22,547 nucleotides of DNA from Porticoccaceae bacterium (GCA_028822945.1 JAPKCN010000004.1:1-22547), one strand, 5' to 3'; positions 15,099-22,547 are shown, counted from the first letter of the stretch. A program made the numbers and translations. Notes: generated from the sequence alone by a model not told the origin.

Positions 15099-15857
15099 AT
15101 GGCAAGATTAGACGGTAAGATAGTCGTAGTAACGGGCGGGGCGTCGGGTTTGGGGAGGTCCGGGGCAACTCTGATGCACGCCGAGGGCGCTGTGGTGGTG
15201 ATTACCGATATCAATGCCGAACTTGGCCGCGAGACCGCCGCCGAGGTTGGAGAAAACTGTCTGTATTTGGAGCATGACGTATCTCAATTAGATGATTGGA
15301 ACCGCGTTTTTGAGCAGGTGATCGAGCGCTATGGGCGCGTCGATGTGCTGGTTAACAATGCCGGTATAGTGGTCGTCGCCGATGTCGAAAAAACTACGCT
15401 AGAGGAGTGGCGTAGGGTTCACAGCGTTGGCACCGATGGTACATTTTTTGGTATCCAGCTGGCGATTGGAGCGATGCGTAAGACCGGTGGTGGCTCGATT
15501 ATAAATATGTCTTCGCTTGCGGGAATAATGGGTTATCCGTTAATTTTTGCCTATTCGGCCTCGAAAGGTGCGATTCGGAGCATGACTAAATCGGCCGCTG
15601 TCTACTGTGCTCAGAACAGTTTTGACATTCGCGTCAACTCCATTCATCCCGGCACTATTGCCACGCCGATGGTGGCGGGCTTCTCGGCCGACGTCGAAGA
15701 TCAAGGCGAGGATCGGGTCAAACTGAAGATTGGGCAGCCCGACGATGTTGGTCACATGATGGTATATCTGGCCAGCGATGAGTCTAAATTTGTCAGTGGT
15801 TCGGAATTTGTTATCGACTCGACTGCATCGGTTACCGAGGGTCTGGTGCCCGGCTAG
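15099..15857 (+). CDS. SDR lacking the catalytic-tetrad asparagine
   Basis: A 252-residue classical SDR of the cyclopentanol/3beta-17beta-hydroxysteroid dehydrogenase look. TGGASGLG is at residues 12-19, TDIN after strand 2 implies NAD(H), NNAG is at 86-89, and S139, Y152 and K156 lie in INMSSLAGIMGYPLIFAYSA and the ASK that follows. The segment VHSVGTDGTFFG has Gly111 where relatives usually have the Asn of the N-S-Y-K tetrad. The start at 15099 is set by GGAG 8 nt upstream; an in-frame start at 15090 would sit on it. Second gene of the operon. It probably oxidises a ring alcohol, possibly at reduced rate because of the missing Asn. Confidence 0.92.
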   Translation: MARLDGKIVVVTGGASGLGRSGATLMHAEGAVVVITDINAELGRETAAEVGENCLYLEHDVSQLDDWNRVFEQVIERYGRVDVLVNNAGIVVVADVEKTTLEEWRRVHSVGTDGTFFGIQLAIGAMRKTGGGSIINMSSLAGIMGYPLIFAYSASKGAIRSMTKSAAVYCAQNSFDIRVNSIHPGTIATPMVAGFSADVEDQGEDRVKLKIGQPDDVGHMMVYLASDESKFVSGSEFVIDSTASVTEGLVPG

Positions 15858-15909
15858 ATAGGCTCTTGTTAGCTTACAACCTAAGTTATTAACAGAGGAG
15901 ATGTTACAT

Positions 15910-16347
15910 ATGTTATCGGTTCGTAGAACACACGAGTTCGCCGCTTCTGCGGCGCACATCTGGCAGTTTTTTGGCGATTTCGGCAGCCTTGCATCCTGGT
16001 GGCCGAAAGATGGGCCAGTGCAAATTGATCGCGTCGATGTAATTGGCGAGGGCGCTGGTATGCTGCGCAATATTTATAATGTCGGCATGCCCGATTGCAT
16101 CTCCGAGCGGCTCGAAGCTATCGATGTCGAGGCGCAGCGCCTGACGCTATCGATTGTAGGCACTCTGCCTGCGGGTCTTATCAGTTACCGTGCCGATGCG
16201 CATCTTGAGGCATTAGGCGCCGACCGCTGCCAACTCACATACGTCGGAAGTTACACTGCAGAACCCGGTCGCGAGCAAGAGTCCGAAGCGTTCTTAGTCA
16301 CTGTTTACACGCTAATGTTCGCCGGCCTGGAAGGTACCTTGGCCTGA
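15910..16347 (+). CDS. SRPBCC-fold (polyketide cyclase/Bet v1-like) protein
   Basis: A 145-residue START/Bet v1-like protein. It shows an N-terminal strand-helix (RTHEFAASAAHIWQFFGDFG) followed by SLASWWPKDGP, a central antiparallel sheet including GAGMLRNIYNVGMPDCISER, and a long C-terminal helix. Such proteins form deep hydrophobic pockets and act as cyclases, carriers or chaperones for lipophilic molecules. GAGGAG lies 9 nt before the ATG at 15910; an ATG at 15901 touches that site and is rejected. Third gene of the SDR operon, so it likely binds the same hydrophobic substrate. No catalytic residues can be assigned. Confidence 0.85.
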   Translation: MLSVRRTHEFAASAAHIWQFFGDFGSLASWWPKDGPVQIDRVDVIGEGAGMLRNIYNVGMPDCISERLEAIDVEAQRLTLSIVGTLPAGLISYRADAHLEALGADRCQLTYVGSYTAEPGREQESEAFLVTVYTLMFAGLEGTLA

Positions 16348-16476
16348 GCGGGAATATTGGTCTAAGCGGTTATGCTAATTTGCGAGCGCACGTTGAGCGG
16401 CGCCCTTTTGATTTTCTGTGGACGCACCGCCGTCAGTTGAGCCATCCATTACCTTTACCTAACGCTAGGTCACCGG

Positions 16477-17229
16477 CTAATCTGAAAGATTCGCAATCGC
16501 CCAGCCAATACTGCGGCGGACGAGTTCGTACATAATCGGATTGTCCCAACTGCCCGATTCGCGCTCCGGATAGACTTCAACCAAGGGCTGCATATCATAG
16601 CTTCGACGACAGTGACCAAGTGTTAGGTAGAGTACCTGACCGGCATGGTAGGGATGCAGATACATAACTAACCTAGGTTGGTCGTCGTGCCAGTCGCTGT
16701 CGACAAATTCGGGTACTTCGCCGGTCCAACGAGTTTCCAGGAGGGGGATACACTCGCCGTGAAATTCCGATAGGTAGAGTTCGTCGTTGACGGTAAAAGT
16801 CTCAATGTCGGCGACCAGTGGGTGCTTGGGTGCAGACACTTGCACATCGAACTCTTGGATCGGTGGGTGCGCTAAAAACTGACTGCCGAGCATTTCCATC
16901 AATGCTGGCGCAGTGCGCGGTGCGCCGACTCGACCATCCTCTAAAAACTCGATGATAGAGTTGGTACCATGCAGTGCTAACCAGCGTTTGCCAGCCTTTA
17001 AAAATGCTTGTAAGGAGCGCAGTTCGGCTTCTGACGGAGCGATATCGCAGGTGTAAGTGACTAAAAAATCAGCCGCCTCTAGGGCCTCGATGTCAGAGTA
17101 ATCCTCGGCAAAAGTGGTATAGATTTTTTCGTTTTCGTACAGCATCTGTAGAACCTGCAAACGTGCAAACTGCATGTCGTGGTACTTACCTCCGCAGATA
17201 AAATGTGCCTTGATTATTTTGTGGCTCAC
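16477..17229 (-). CDS. ThuA-like domain protein
   Basis: A 250-residue protein of the ThuA/class-I glutamine-amidotransferase-like fold. It starts with the typical ICGGKYHDMQFARLQVLQML, then ADFLVTYTCDIAPSEAE and WLALHGTNS (the nucleophile-elbow region, without a Cys nucleophile), and ends with VLYLTLGHCRRSYD and MYELVRRSIGWAIANL. Family members are of poorly known function and often sit in sugar or aromatic catabolic clusters. The GTG at 17229 is chosen because AGGAG lies 8 nt upstream; a longer in-frame start at 17289 is possible. Divergent from the SDR-P450 operon. No signal peptide, so it is presumably cytoplasmic. Confidence 0.82.
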   Translation of the reverse strand: MSHKIIKAHFICGGKYHDMQFARLQVLQMLYENEKIYTTFAEDYSDIEALEAADFLVTYTCDIAPSEAELRSLQAFLKAGKRWLALHGTNSIIEFLEDGRVGAPRTAPALMEMLGSQFLAHPPIQEFDVQVSAPKHPLVADIETFTVNDELYLSEFHGECIPLLETRWTGEVPEFVDSDWHDDQPRLVMYLHPYHAGQVLYLTLGHCRRSYDMQPLVEVYPERESGSWDNPIMYELVRRSIGWAIANLSD

Positions 17230-17401
17230 GTCCTTGACTCCTATGTAATGTGTAGCCGACTGTAGCATCGCCCGAGTAAAATGATACACCTCTAAAAAAA
17301 CAATTTGAACTATTTTTATAGATGGGTCTGGGCTACACTTTGGAGATAAAAATCGTTGGTGATTAAATCCTCAACTGAACCTCTTGGGATTTGGACTTCA
17401 T

Positions 17402-18151
17402 ATGCAATTGTTGCAAGATCGGCGTGCCATTATTACCGGCGCCGCGCAGGGTATTGGACGAGCTATGGTCGATAGCTTTGTCGAACACGGCGCAACAGTG
17501 CTGGCGATCGATATTAAACCATTGGATGCACTGCACAAGAACGCTTCTCACCCGGAAAAACTGCATAGTTTGCAGATTGATATCACTCAAGCGACTGCGC
17601 CAGAGCGCATCATGCACGCCGCTAATGAGATGCTGGGCGGCCTGGATATCCTCGTTAACAACGCTGGGATTGCCAGTTTTATGCCTATCACCGAGACCAG
17701 TGATGTAGCCTGGTCGGAGGTTTTGGAACTCAACTTGAGCAGTGTCTTTAGACTCTGTCGAGATGCGGTGCCGCTATTAAAATCTAGTGATAGCGGACGG
17801 ATTATCAACATTGGCTCGGTTATGTCGACCTTTGGCGGCACCGGTCTTGCGGCCTACGCCGCGTCAAAGCATGGCGTGGCGGGCTTGACCAAATGTCTCG
17901 CCAGTGAACTTGGCGAATTTTCGATCACTGCGAATTTTATTCAGCCGGGTGCGATTCTTACCGATATTACTCGCGGCTCGATTCGACAATACCCAGAAAT
18001 GGAAACCTTTTGGCGCAATAAAGCAGCCCTCGGTCGTTGGGGCGAACCCGCCGATATAGCTCCGGTTGCAGTATTCTTAGCCTCTGATTTAGGTGCCTTT
18101 GTCAGCGGGACTGGGGTGGTTGCCGACGGCGCGGCGATGCAAGCGCCATAA
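17402..18151 (+). CDS. Short-chain dehydrogenase/reductase (third)
   Basis: A 249-residue classical SDR with TGAAQGIG near the N-terminus, AIDIKP after strand 2 (aspartate, so NAD-preferring), NNAG, the tetrad Asn in ELNLSSVF, and Ser/Tyr/Lys in IGSVMSTFGGTGLAAYAASK. It ends with the usual FVSGTGVVADGAAMQAP. The ATG at 17402 has only a weak GGA upstream; a TTG at 17384 would add six residues. First gene of an apparent operon SDR-P450-SnoaL, with 34 nt to the P450. It probably oxidises the alcohol formed by the P450 or by a nearby hydrolase. Confidence 0.92.
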   Translation: MQLLQDRRAIITGAAQGIGRAMVDSFVEHGATVLAIDIKPLDALHKNASHPEKLHSLQIDITQATAPERIMHAANEMLGGLDILVNNAGIASFMPITETSDVAWSEVLELNLSSVFRLCRDAVPLLKSSDSGRIINIGSVMSTFGGTGLAAYAASKHGVAGLTKCLASELGEFSITANFIQPGAILTDITRGSIRQYPEMETFWRNKAALGRWGEPADIAPVAVFLASDLGAFVSGTGVVADGAAMQAP

Positions 18152-18185
18152 TCGTTATGTCGACCCTTATATGGAGATTGAGGTG

Positions 18186-19436
18186 ATGTCAGAGACAGTT
18201 ACAGATTTTAATTTTTTGTCCCCCGAGGTGATTAGCTGCCCCTTTCATGCCAACCGTGTCGCGCGCGAACAGCAACCGGTATATCTGGTTCCAGGTACCG
18301 ACCTGTATTATGTGTCTAGTTACGCGTTAATTCGAGAGGCTCTGCGCCGTCCAGATGACTTTTCTAATCGTTTTATGGCTGAACTGGAGGGTGGGATTGC
18401 CGAGGATATAGAGGTTCAAGAGATTATTCGCGCTGGGCGCGGATGGCCAGAACGCGACACCCTACTGACCAACGATCCGCCCGAGCATGGTCGTTTTCGC
18501 AAACTGGTCAATAGCGCCTTTTCTAAAAAGCGTGTTGATATTTTGGCGCCCAGTATCGAGCGCGACGTCGAGCAATTGATCGACGGTTTTGTGGATGTCG
18601 GAGCCTGTGACTTTGTGGCTGAATTTTCGGCACCCATGCCGGTTCGGGTCATTGCCAAGCTACTGTCGTTTGGCGACCACGAAACCCAACTCTTAAAGCG
18701 CTGGTCAGATGCGTTTAGCGACCGCCTGAGTGGCCTTGTGTCGCGCGAGAGGATGCTCGAATGCACCCGCACTATTATAGAGTACCAGCATCATATGAGT
18801 ACAAAAATTGACCATTGCCGAGAGGCCCCAGAGGATAATATGTTGTCCGACCTAGTGCATGCCAAAGTCGGTGGGGAGCGCGGTTTGGACAAGGCAGAAC
18901 TGCTGACGATTTGCCATGAACTGCTGGTAGCAGGCAACGAAACCACGGCGAATACCTTGTCCGGTGGTTTGTTACTGTTGCTGACCCATCCAGACGAATT
19001 GCGCAAGGTGCGCAGCAATCGGCAATTGATTCCCAATATGGTCGAGGAAATGCTTCGCTGCACCAGCCCAGCGCAGGCAATGCCGCGGGTGGTGACGCGC
19101 GATACCGAACTCGGTGGCGTGGCAATACCGGCGGGTAGTAAGTTGATGTTGCGCTATATCAGCGCCAACCGCGACGGTGAGATATTTACCGAACCGGAAC
19201 GCTTTTGTGTCGATCGCACTGATGCTGATCGTCACCTTAGTTTTGGCCAGGGTGGCAAGCATGTGTGTATTGGGCTGATGCTGGCGCGCCGGGAATTAGC
19301 GATTGCCTTTGAGCAGTTATTGATCCGCTTTAGCGACATGCGTTTGGAAATCGCCGAGGCCGACGTAGAATATCACCCGAATATGTTATTACGCGGCATT
19401 AAATCGCTACCGATAAGTTTTACGCGAGCTACCTGA
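18186..19436 (+). CDS. Bacterial cytochrome P450
   Basis: A 416-residue soluble class-I-type P450. C-helix HGRFR (H101-R105), I-helix oxygen-activating AGNETT (249-254), K-helix E288-x2-R291 and haem loop FGQGGKHVCIG with thiolate C361 are all present. The Phe-to-Cys spacing in the haem loop is one residue longer than the common FGxGxHxC. As I recall, that is shared with the CYP124/125/142 group acting on sterol side chains and branched lipids. The ATG at 18186 has GGAG 9 nt upstream; the longer in-frame start at 18093 overlaps the SDR. No ferredoxin or ferredoxin reductase is in the window. It lies between an SDR and a SnoaL-like gene. It likely hydroxylates or epoxidises a lipophilic substrate. 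Confidence 0.94.
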   Translation: MSETVTDFNFLSPEVISCPFHANRVAREQQPVYLVPGTDLYYVSSYALIREALRRPDDFSNRFMAELEGGIAEDIEVQEIIRAGRGWPERDTLLTNDPPEHGRFRKLVNSAFSKKRVDILAPSIERDVEQLIDGFVDVGACDFVAEFSAPMPVRVIAKLLSFGDHETQLLKRWSDAFSDRLSGLVSRERMLECTRTIIEYQHHMSTKIDHCREAPEDNMLSDLVHAKVGGERGLDKAELLTICHELLVAGNETTANTLSGGLLLLLTHPDELRKVRSNRQLIPNMVEEMLRCTSPAQAMPRVVTRDTELGGVAIPAGSKLMLRYISANRDGEIFTEPERFCVDRTDADRHLSFGQGGKHVCIGLMLARRELAIAFEQLLIRFSDMRLEIAEADVEYHPNMLLRGIKSLPISFTRAT

Positions 19437-19482
19437 AAGGCTCTCAATCCAACTTAAAACAGATACCCGCAGGAGATTCAGT

Positions 19483-19947
19483 ATGACCGACAACCGTATA
19501 CAGCACCAAAAGCAACTCGTCGAAGATTGGTATAGCGCCCTCGCCAGTGGTGAGGGCGATGCTATGTTGGCGCTGCAGCAGGACGACGTTATATACAATA
19601 TTCACGGCACTACGCCGGTGTCGGGGCGCTTTCAAGGCAAGGACACCTTGGTCAATGATATTTTTCCCAAGGTCATGGGTATGTTGCAGATGGATACCTT
19701 TACGTTTTGCACGAAATGTAAAATTGTCTGTGCCGACGAGCATCGCGTGGTCGCCTTTATGCAGGCTGACGGGCATGCATTAAATGGCATACGCTACAAC
19801 CAAACCTATTGCCATATGTTTGGTTTTAGGGATGGCATGATTGCCGAGGTGTGGGAGTTTTTTGACTCAGTGCTTGCCGAGGAGGCGCTCAACAATAACG
19901 CCTTGAGCAAACCGACGATAGTACCGGCGCAGGCGTTTGATTTTTAG
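19483..19947 (+). CDS. SnoaL/NTF2-like protein
   Basis: A 154-residue protein of the NTF2/ketosteroid-isomerase superfamily: helical N-terminus (QLVEDWYSALASGEGDAMLA), the ALQQDDVIYNIHGTTPVSG strand region, SGRFQGKDTLV, then NQTYCHMFGFRDGMIAEVWE and FFDSVLAEE. The position of the ketosteroid isomerase Asp38 is not obviously occupied by Asp (YNIHG), so isomerase activity is uncertain. GCAGGAG precedes the ATG. It follows the P450 by 46 nt and its stop overlaps the stop of the convergent epoxide-hydrolase gene by three bases. It may be an isomerase, dehydratase or hydrolase acting on the P450/SDR product. Confidence 0.87.
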   Translation: MTDNRIQHQKQLVEDWYSALASGEGDAMLALQQDDVIYNIHGTTPVSGRFQGKDTLVNDIFPKVMGMLQMDTFTFCTKCKIVCADEHRVVAFMQADGHALNGIRYNQTYCHMFGFRDGMIAEVWEFFDSVLAEEALNNNALSKPTIVPAQAFDF

Positions 19948-20345
19948 TCCTCGACGGCCTGCATTTGACGCTGGAAATCGAGAAGGTCGAAGTAATCTCG
20001 CCACTTGCATATCAGTTGCCCGCGCACTTCAAAGGTTCCCATCACCGGCAGGCTGAGGGCCTTGCCATTGGCAAAAATGAAGGTGTCAGTGCGCTCGGTC
20101 ATGACAACTTGTTGGTTGCTCGCAACGTGATGTAGGACCCAATCAATCGCGCTAACGTACTCAAACGGAGCTATAAAGTCGCGCACGGCAGCCTTGCCAT
20201 TTAGCATCGGCATGGGGATATTATGGTATTCGATATCCTCGGTGAGCAATTCCATCAGCGTGTCGAAGTCGCGTTGGTTCCAGCAGCTGATAAACTGTTT
20301 GACGATGTCGATCGGTTGTCGGTAGCTTATGTTGGAGGCTTGCAT
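19944..20345 (-). CDS. Limonene-1,2-epoxide hydrolase family enzyme
   Basis: A 133-residue protein of the limonene-epoxide-hydrolase (LEH) family, which opens epoxides in one step with a water activated by Asp-Arg-Asp. All key residues are visible: Y40 and N42 in EYHNIPMP, R85 and D87 in ERTDTF, W115 and D117 in WRDYFD. They match Tyr53, Asn55, Arg99, Asp101, Trp130 and Asp132 of the Rhodococcus enzyme. LPVMGTFEV is also typical. The start MQASN is chosen because GAGGG lies about 8 nt upstream and it fits family length; a longer ORF runs into the divergent promoter. It is convergent with the SnoaL-like gene and divergent from an SDR. It presumably hydrolyses an epoxide formed in this pathway, perhaps by the P450. 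Confidence 0.88.
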   Translation of the reverse strand: MQASNISYRQPIDIVKQFISCWNQRDFDTLMELLTEDIEYHNIPMPMLNGKAAVRDFIAPFEYVSAIDWVLHHVASNQQVVMTERTDTFIFANGKALSLPVMGTFEVRGQLICKWRDYFDLLDFQRQMQAVED

Positions 20346-20430
20346 TGCGAGACCCTCAGGGCGTGGATAACACGCGGTTATGGTGACCAATTTGATTTTT
20401 AGCGTAGGTGGGTTGGTACGCGAAATATAG

Positions 20431-20478
20431 CACCCTAAATAGGTAGGGTGACGGTTGTAAACTTGTGGCGACGGTTGT
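20431..20478. promoter_or_regulatory. Divergent control region: inverted plus direct repeat
   Basis: Between the LEH gene (starts 20345) and the divergent SDR (starts 20553) lie an inverted repeat CACCCTA/TAGGGTG (20431-20450, loop 6) and a direct repeat GACGGTTGT at 20450-20458 and 20470-20478, spaced 20 bp. A 20-bp spacing puts both copies on nearly the same helix face, as for cooperative regulator binding. Confidence 0.4.
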
Positions 20479-20552
20479 GGCGAGCTAAGTTGTAGCCACA
20501 TTCATCTTGCGCCTTTGATGGTTGATTGGACTACATACAAGAGGTAATTAAT

Positions 20553-21323
20553 ATGCAGGATATACAGCGAGCGATGGCCGGCAAGATGGCTATAGTAACG
20601 GGCGCGGCGAGTGGCATTGGCGCGGGAATAGCACGATTATTGGCTGCTCATGGTTGTCGTGTGGTGGTCGCCGATGTCGATCATGTAGGCGGTCGACGAA
20701 CCGCTGAAGAACTCGGTAATAAGGGTTATTATTGTCACCTAGACGTCACCTCCGAGGATAGTTGGCAAGCGCTGGTTAGCGAGGTTAGCGGGCACTGGGG
20801 AGCGTTTGATATTTTGGTTAACAATGCCGGTATTGGCTCTGCCGAGTCGATCGAAGAGGTCTCGATAGATGTTTGGCAGCAGATTTTAGCGGTTAACGCC
20901 ACGGGTGTTTTTCTTGGCTGTCGCTGCGCTATTCAGAGCATGAAAGAAACTGGTGGCGGCAGTATCATCAATATATCGTCGGCCCTTGGTTTGCGTCCAC
21001 TGAGCAGCACACCGGCGTATGGCGCGAGCAAGGCCGCAGTAGTCAACCTGACTAAGACCACGGCGCTGCAGTGCGCCGAGAAGGGTTATCAGATACGTTG
21101 TAATGCCATCAATCCGGGCTTTATCATGACCCCGCTGTTAGAGAATGCCATGGCCGCAGCAGAGGATCCTGATGCGTTACTCAAGGGCTACAGTGACCTG
21201 CATCCAGTGGGTTGCGTTGGTACCATAAACGATGTTGCGCAGGCCGCGCTATTTTTGGCTGGCGACGAATCGCAGTTCATCACCGGTATCGCTCTGCCGG
21301 TGGATGGCGGCATGACCATTTAG
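20553..21323 (+). CDS. Short-chain dehydrogenase/reductase (fourth)
   Basis: A 256-residue classical SDR with TGAASGIGAGIA, VVADVD after strand 2 (NAD-preferring), LVNNAGIG, tetrad Asn in LAVNATGVFLG, and Ser/Tyr/Lys in ISSALGLRPLSSTPAYGASK. It ends with FITGIALPVDGGMTI. Close in look to cyclopentanol and hydroxysteroid dehydrogenases. The ATG at 20553 has GAGG 8 nt upstream; an earlier ATG at 20526 precedes that site. It is divergent from the epoxide hydrolase and convergent with the MDR reductase, so it may oxidise the diol made by the former. Confidence 0.93.
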   Translation: MQDIQRAMAGKMAIVTGAASGIGAGIARLLAAHGCRVVVADVDHVGGRRTAEELGNKGYYCHLDVTSEDSWQALVSEVSGHWGAFDILVNNAGIGSAESIEEVSIDVWQQILAVNATGVFLGCRCAIQSMKETGGGSIINISSALGLRPLSSTPAYGASKAAVVNLTKTTALQCAEKGYQIRCNAINPGFIMTPLLENAMAAAEDPDALLKGYSDLHPVGCVGTINDVAQAALFLAGDESQFITGIALPVDGGMTI

Positions 21324-21331
21324 CCGGGCTG

Positions 21332-21368
21332 CTGTGCTCTTTGAACAGAGTTCCGAGAGCACAGTTTT
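21332..21368. terminator. Rho-independent terminator between convergent genes
   Basis: A 9-bp stem CTGTGCTCT (21332-21340) / AGAGCACAG (21356-21364) with a 15-nt loop, followed by TTTT on the plus strand. It lies 8 nt after the SDR stop and just before the convergent MDR gene's stop, so it should end the SDR transcript and may also serve the other side. Confidence 0.65.
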
Positions 21369-21381
21369 GGAGCTGGCTGGG

Positions 21382-22392
21382 TTAAAGCTTAACCATCAAT
21401 TTACCCTGATTGGTGCCCTTGAAAAGCTTGAGAAAGGCTTCGGGAGTATTCTCTAGTCCGTCGACGATGTCTTCTCTGAACTTGACCTTGCCCTCTTTCA
21501 CCCAATTGGCCATGATCGGAACGGAATTTTCGAAGTCAGCAAAGTAGTTGCTGATGAGAAAACCTTCAATGCGCGCGCTCTTGGCGAGGATTTGCCACAT
21601 ATTGTAAGGCCCCGGGATAGGTTCATCGGAGTTCAGTCCAGAAATCCGTCCGCAAAATATAATGCGTGCCTTCTGCGCTAGGTTGAGCAGCGTGGCATCG
21701 AGAATTTCGCCACCCACATTATCAAAGAAAATATTGACGCCGTCTGGGCAGCTCGCAGCAATAGCCGCCGCCATATCGTCAGTTTCTCGGTAGTTGATAG
21801 CCTCGTCGAATCCGAGGTCATTGACCAACCAATCGCACTTAGCTTGAGTGCCGGCCATTCCGACCACGCGGCAGCCTTTAATTTTGGCGATTTGGCCAAC
21901 GATAGAACCTACTGCCCCTGCTGCAGTGCTGACTAAGACGGTTTCGCCCGCGACTGGTTTGCCGACGTCGAGCAGACCGTAATAGGCTGTCATGCCGACC
22001 GCGCCGACTACGCTAAGATGATTGCTGATTGGCAGGTCGAGGCTCATGTCCGCAGGAAACACATAGTCCTCGGGCGCTACCGAGAAGTCCGCCCAACCGC
22101 CCATACCCCAGACGGTATCGCCGACTGCATACTTGTCGCTCTTACTCTTCACCACCTCGCCGAGCACTGTGCACCAGACTGGATGGCCGAGGGGTATCGG
22201 TGGCAGATAGCTATCGCTATCGCTCATCCAATCGCGGATCGCCGGGTCCAGCGATAAATATTGGTTGCGGATAATCAGTTGTCCTTCGTCTATGTGGTCG
22301 AGAACTGCTTCGGTACGCAGTAAATCTGATTCTTTCAGAAGCCCCTCTGGGCGTCTGTTGAGTAGAATTTGCCGAGTTGAAAAAGTGGTCAT
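21382..22392 (-). CDS. MDR-family NADP-dependent enone oxidoreductase
   Basis: A 336-residue zinc-independent medium-chain reductase of the prostaglandin reductase/CurA type. These enzymes reduce alpha,beta-unsaturated ketones with NADPH. It shows the N-terminal GroES-like domain (NQYLSLDPAIRDWMSD), the Rossmann motif VSTAAGAVGSIVGQIAKIKG, the characteristic FFDNVGGEILDATL and the C-terminal NQGKLMVKL. No zinc-ligand cysteines are evident. AGAGGG precedes the ATG. It is the intact paralogue of the nonsense-interrupted copy at 13083-14099 and probably carries out the function for both. A palindromic site about 75 nt upstream may control it. Confidence 0.92.
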   Translation of the reverse strand: MTTFSTRQILLNRRPEGLLKESDLLRTEAVLDHIDEGQLIIRNQYLSLDPAIRDWMSDSDSYLPPIPLGHPVWCTVLGEVVKSKSDKYAVGDTVWGMGGWADFSVAPEDYVFPADMSLDLPISNHLSVVGAVGMTAYYGLLDVGKPVAGETVLVSTAAGAVGSIVGQIAKIKGCRVVGMAGTQAKCDWLVNDLGFDEAINYRETDDMAAAIAASCPDGVNIFFDNVGGEILDATLLNLAQKARIIFCGRISGLNSDEPIPGPYNMWQILAKSARIEGFLISNYFADFENSVPIMANWVKEGKVKFREDIVDGLENTPEAFLKLFKGTNQGKLMVKL

Positions 22393-22465
22393 GTACAGCC
22401 CTCTATTTTGTCACCAATTATGCATTTATTGTGATTGCATTCTAAGTGGTTCGTGGGTATTCTTC

Positions 22466-22493
22466 AATAAAAACAGTCACGACGGTTTTAATT
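22466..22493. promoter_or_regulatory. Candidate operator upstream of the MDR gene
   Basis: A 28-bp pseudo-palindrome centred at 22479/22480, with core AAAAC-N-GTC-N2-GAC-N-GTTTT and outer AAT/ATT arms. Eleven of 14 base pairs are symmetrical. It lies about 75-100 nt before the MDR start codon, a suitable place for a TetR- or MarR-type repressor. Confidence 0.45.
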
Positions 22494-22547
22494 TTGAAAT
22501 GTCAGTTGCTGGCTGTTAGCCAAGCTACCGCGACGCACTCAAAAGCA

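Noticed and set aside
15540..16070. 176-codon minus-strand open frame opposite the second SDR and the SRPBCC gene
   Set aside because: Antisense to two well-supported genes; no family features.
16457..16470. ACCTA/TAGGT hairpin between the convergent SRPBCC and ThuA genes
   Set aside because: Five base pairs and no T-run; too weak to call a terminator.
17295..17320. A-rich stretch sharing AAAAAACAAT with the operator at 8194
   Set aside because: Only the low-complexity left half matches; the TGTATGTTTT half is absent.
18186..19436. One-residue insertion in the P450 haem loop as a defect
   Set aside because: The FGxGGxHxC spacing is, as I recall, normal in CYP124/125/142-type enzymes, and all other P450 motifs are intact.
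20346..20501. N-terminal extension of the epoxide-hydrolase frame
   Set aside because: Unconserved, crosses the repeats of the divergent promoter, and the start at 20345 has a ribosome binding site and fits family length.
20534..20544. Third copy of the TetR-type operator half (CTCTTGTATGT on the minus strand)
   Set aside because: Only the right half matches, the AAAACA arm is missing, and the match overlaps the ribosome binding site of the fourth SDR; probably coincidence.

Overview
The window looks like a catabolic gene island from a bacterial chromosome, most likely a gammaproteobacterium. The evidence is indirect: proteobacterial-style compact operons with ordinary AGGAG-type ribosome binding sites, a TetR and a LuxR-type regulator, and a dense mix of Rieske oxygenases, a P450, SDRs, a thiolase-DUF35 pair, SnoaL/LEH-fold proteins and MDR reductases. 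That mix is typical of bacteria that degrade steroids, terpenoids or other alicyclic lipids. There is no rRNA, tRNA, IS element, phage gene or CRISPR array. The substrate cannot be named from sequence alone.

Left part (107-8132, minus strand): one tight operon read right to left. It encodes an acetoin-dehydrogenase-like 2-oxo acid/acyloin dehydrogenase complex (E1 alpha, E1 beta, an E2 with two subunit-binding domains, E3), then a DUF35 zinc-ribbon protein, a thiolase-fold enzyme and a complete Rieske ring-hydroxylating oxygenase. A divergent TetR-type regulator (8309-8992) sits at its head, with a promoter and an overlapping pseudo-palindrome between them.

Middle (9118-12980): the most unusual part. 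Two tandem paralogous Rieske-oxygenase-like genes have lost opposite halves of the catalytic machinery. The upstream gene (10439-11605) keeps the Rieske [2Fe-2S] ligands but has lost the mononuclear-iron ligands. The downstream gene (9118-10263) keeps the iron ligands but has a clean in-frame loss of about 33 residues covering the whole Rieske cluster-binding segment. The simplest idea is one oxygenase split over two complementary subunits. They are followed, divergently, by a small ABM-fold monooxygenase-like gene and a LuxR-type regulator with an altered ligand pocket. A 22-bp element upstream of the LuxR gene is almost identical to the one in front of the TetR gene, which suggests shared control.

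Right part (13083-22392): a nonsense-mutated MDR reductase pseudogene with an intact paralogue at 21382-22392; an SDR-SDR-SRPBCC operon; a ThuA-like protein; an SDR-P450-SnoaL operon; a limonene-epoxide-hydrolase-family enzyme with all its active-site residues; and a fourth SDR. Together they could oxidise a ring or side chain (P450, Rieske), hydrolyse an epoxide, dehydrogenate alcohols (SDRs), reduce enones (MDR) and cleave carbon chains (thiolase-DUF35, acyloin dehydrogenase). No stretch longer than 300 bases lacks a gene.
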